Shown here piece after piece: positions 5,153 through 5,662 of a DNA stretch of 5,662 nucleotides. Origin of the DNA: Nitrososphaerales archaeon TH1920 (GTDB lineage Archaea; Thermoproteota; Nitrososphaeria; Nitrososphaerales; Nitrososphaeraceae). The notes beneath the pieces were generated by a model. The model did not search any database and was not told the DNA's origin. It saw only the letters and a list, made by a program, of their open reading frames with translations. Position numbers and translations under genes: made by a program. The DNA lies in contig JAATVM010000031.1 of the NCBI GenBank assembly GCA_014523495.1, positions 1 through 5,662 on the forward strand, read 5' to 3'. Positions within the stretch are counted from its first letter, which is position 1. The number at the start of each line of letters is the position of its first letter.

Positions 5153-5388
5153 TCTATTTACTATCACTAACTATCACTTTTTCAAATTTAACACTTGTAT
5201 TTATGGCACATAATGCCACAATATAACAATTGGAACTAGTGAAAAGATACCATTTTACTGCCTATTACTGCCACTTTACTAAGTCGGGTAAAAAATAGAA
5301 TTAAGCATTTCAGTGTCATAAAGTAACACTTTCTAATTCGATAATCAAATGTCCATTTTAGTGACAATTAGTGGCACTTTCTAAATAT
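5153..5388. repeat. Family of imperfect ~35-bp repeats ending in CACTTT, upstream of the secreted gene
   Basis: Three clear modules lie at 5250-5283, 5305-5340 and 5353-5388, with weaker ones at 5153-5190 and around 5195-5222. The shared pattern is about CCATTTTAGTG, a variable CA, TTAGTGGCACTTTCTAA. Modules 5305 and 5353 agree at 25 of 34 positions; modules 5250 and 5353 at 23 of the first 28. The CAC anchors fall at 5175, 5217, 5272, 5327 and 5375, giving steps of 42, 55, 55 and 48. Inside each module the TTA-G/C-TG element recurs about every 10 bp, one helical turn. The arrangement suggests cooperative protein binding on one face of the DNA. No open reading frame of interest crosses the region. 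Confidence 0.6.
5204..5218. promoter_or_regulatory. Inverted repeat TGGCA-N5-TGCCA, possible operator
   Basis: Perfect 5-bp arms, TGGCA at 5204-5208 and TGCCA at 5214-5218, are separated by CATAA. The spacing places the half-sites one helical turn apart, as for a dimeric helix-turn-helix regulator. It lies about 100 nt before the secreted gene and overlaps the weak second module of the CACTTT repeat family, sharing its GGCA/TGCC half-sites. Confidence 0.4.
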
Positions 5389-5390
5389 TA

Positions 5391-5538
5391 CTCTTATTTA
5401 CATCTTCTGCAAATTAGAGTATTTAAAAAGGACAGGCTTATTTAAAAATAAATTTAGAAACCTTACATATTACGATAGGAATTGTTCTTAATTTAATAGT
5501 TCTATCAGTGCACTTTAGATCCTTTACTATCTTGAATA
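5391..5538. other. AT-rich spacer, no gene seen
   Basis: This lies between the repeat modules and the stop codon of the partial surface-protein gene. It holds no coding frame. TTATTT and AAATAA at 5440-5453 can form a short AT-only hairpin with T5 on the minus strand, which might end the surface-protein transcript, but the run is weak. Confidence 0.4.
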
Positions 5539-5662
5539 CTATTGCTGCCCAAAGAGGATATTAAATGCATCCATGATTGGATTCACCATTGTCCCAGTAA
5601 CATTAGATCCGGTGGTTGAGACTGGTTTTAGTGGTACTTCCGTTGAGACTAGTTTTAGTGGT
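5539..5662 (-). CDS. C-terminal end of a repeat-bearing surface protein (partial)
   Basis: The last 40 codons of a gene entering from the right edge on the minus strand, with TAG at 5539-5541. Seen: two copies of a nine-residue unit, PLKLVSTEV and PLKPVSTTG, then SNVTGTMVNPIMDAFNILFG and a final QQ. The units are encoded by a 27-bp tandem repeat. Pro/Thr/Val/Ser repeats of this kind are typical of extended stalks of secreted or cell-surface proteins; the N-V-T sequon would allow glycosylation. The end is moderately hydrophobic but too short and polar for a clear membrane anchor. The number of repeats and the main domain lie outside the window. Function and family unknown. Confidence 0.6.
   Translation of the reverse strand, partial: PLKLVSTEVPLKPVSTTGSNVTGTMVNPIMDAFNILFGQQ
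5615..5662. repeat. 27-bp tandem repeat in the surface-protein gene, cut by the window edge
   Basis: GTTGAGACTGGTTTTAGTGG begins at 5615 and recurs at 5642 with one G-to-A change in the 21 bases visible of the second copy. The period of 27 keeps the reading frame and makes a nine-residue protein repeat. The array may continue past the window. Confidence 0.75.

Noticed and set aside
4722..5213. Two + strand frames opposite the secreted gene and its promoter
   Set aside because: The minus-strand frame has a clean signal peptide, sequons and a terminator; the opposite frames are composition shadows.
5153..5388. CRISPR array
   Set aside because: The units are imperfect, spacers are only about 10-20 nt, and no cas genes are nearby; the pattern fits operator-like modules better.

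Overview
The window is about one-third G+C and looks like a chromosome segment of an ammonia-oxidising archaeon (Thaumarchaeota/Nitrososphaeria, perhaps near Nitrosocosmicus or Nitrososphaera). This placement is inference. It rests on archaeal TATA-like boxes about 25-29 nt upstream of start codons (leaderless transcripts), an archaeal-type HtpX C-terminus, a RadA-like protein without a Walker A loop beside two small helical proteins (one beginning MGRTIPSFR), and several small secreted proteins. No similarity search was run.

Layout. The window opens with the last 55 codons of an HtpX-like membrane protease (+ strand). Nearly all other genes are on the minus strand: a secreted single-PKD-domain protein (321-749), a small Cys/His zinc-finger protein (1037-1282), a 46-residue secreted acidic protein (1758-1898), and a compact three-gene operon read 3248 to 1928. 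The operon encodes a RadA/RecA-fold protein with a degenerate nucleotide-binding loop, then two small proteins that are paralogues of each other. Upstream lie a G+C-richer intergenic patch with an inverted repeat, a four-helix membrane protein (3527-4069), a frameshifted N-terminal piece of a tyrosine recombinase on the + strand (4192-4533), a secreted glycosylation-prone protein (4648-5106) ending in a perfect 20-bp palindrome, and the C-terminal end of a surface protein with a 27-bp repeat (5539-5662).

How parts fit. The three-gene operon is the only clear functional unit, with one promoter, gaps of 12-13 nt and weak Shine-Dalgarno matches before the internal genes. It suggests a recombination-accessory complex of unknown function. 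The secreted genes look like separate single-gene units of the cell envelope. The recombinase remnant marks a decayed mobile element. The most unusual non-coding structure is a family of imperfect ~35-bp repeats ending in CACTTT, upstream of the secreted gene at 5106; it resembles a multi-site operator.
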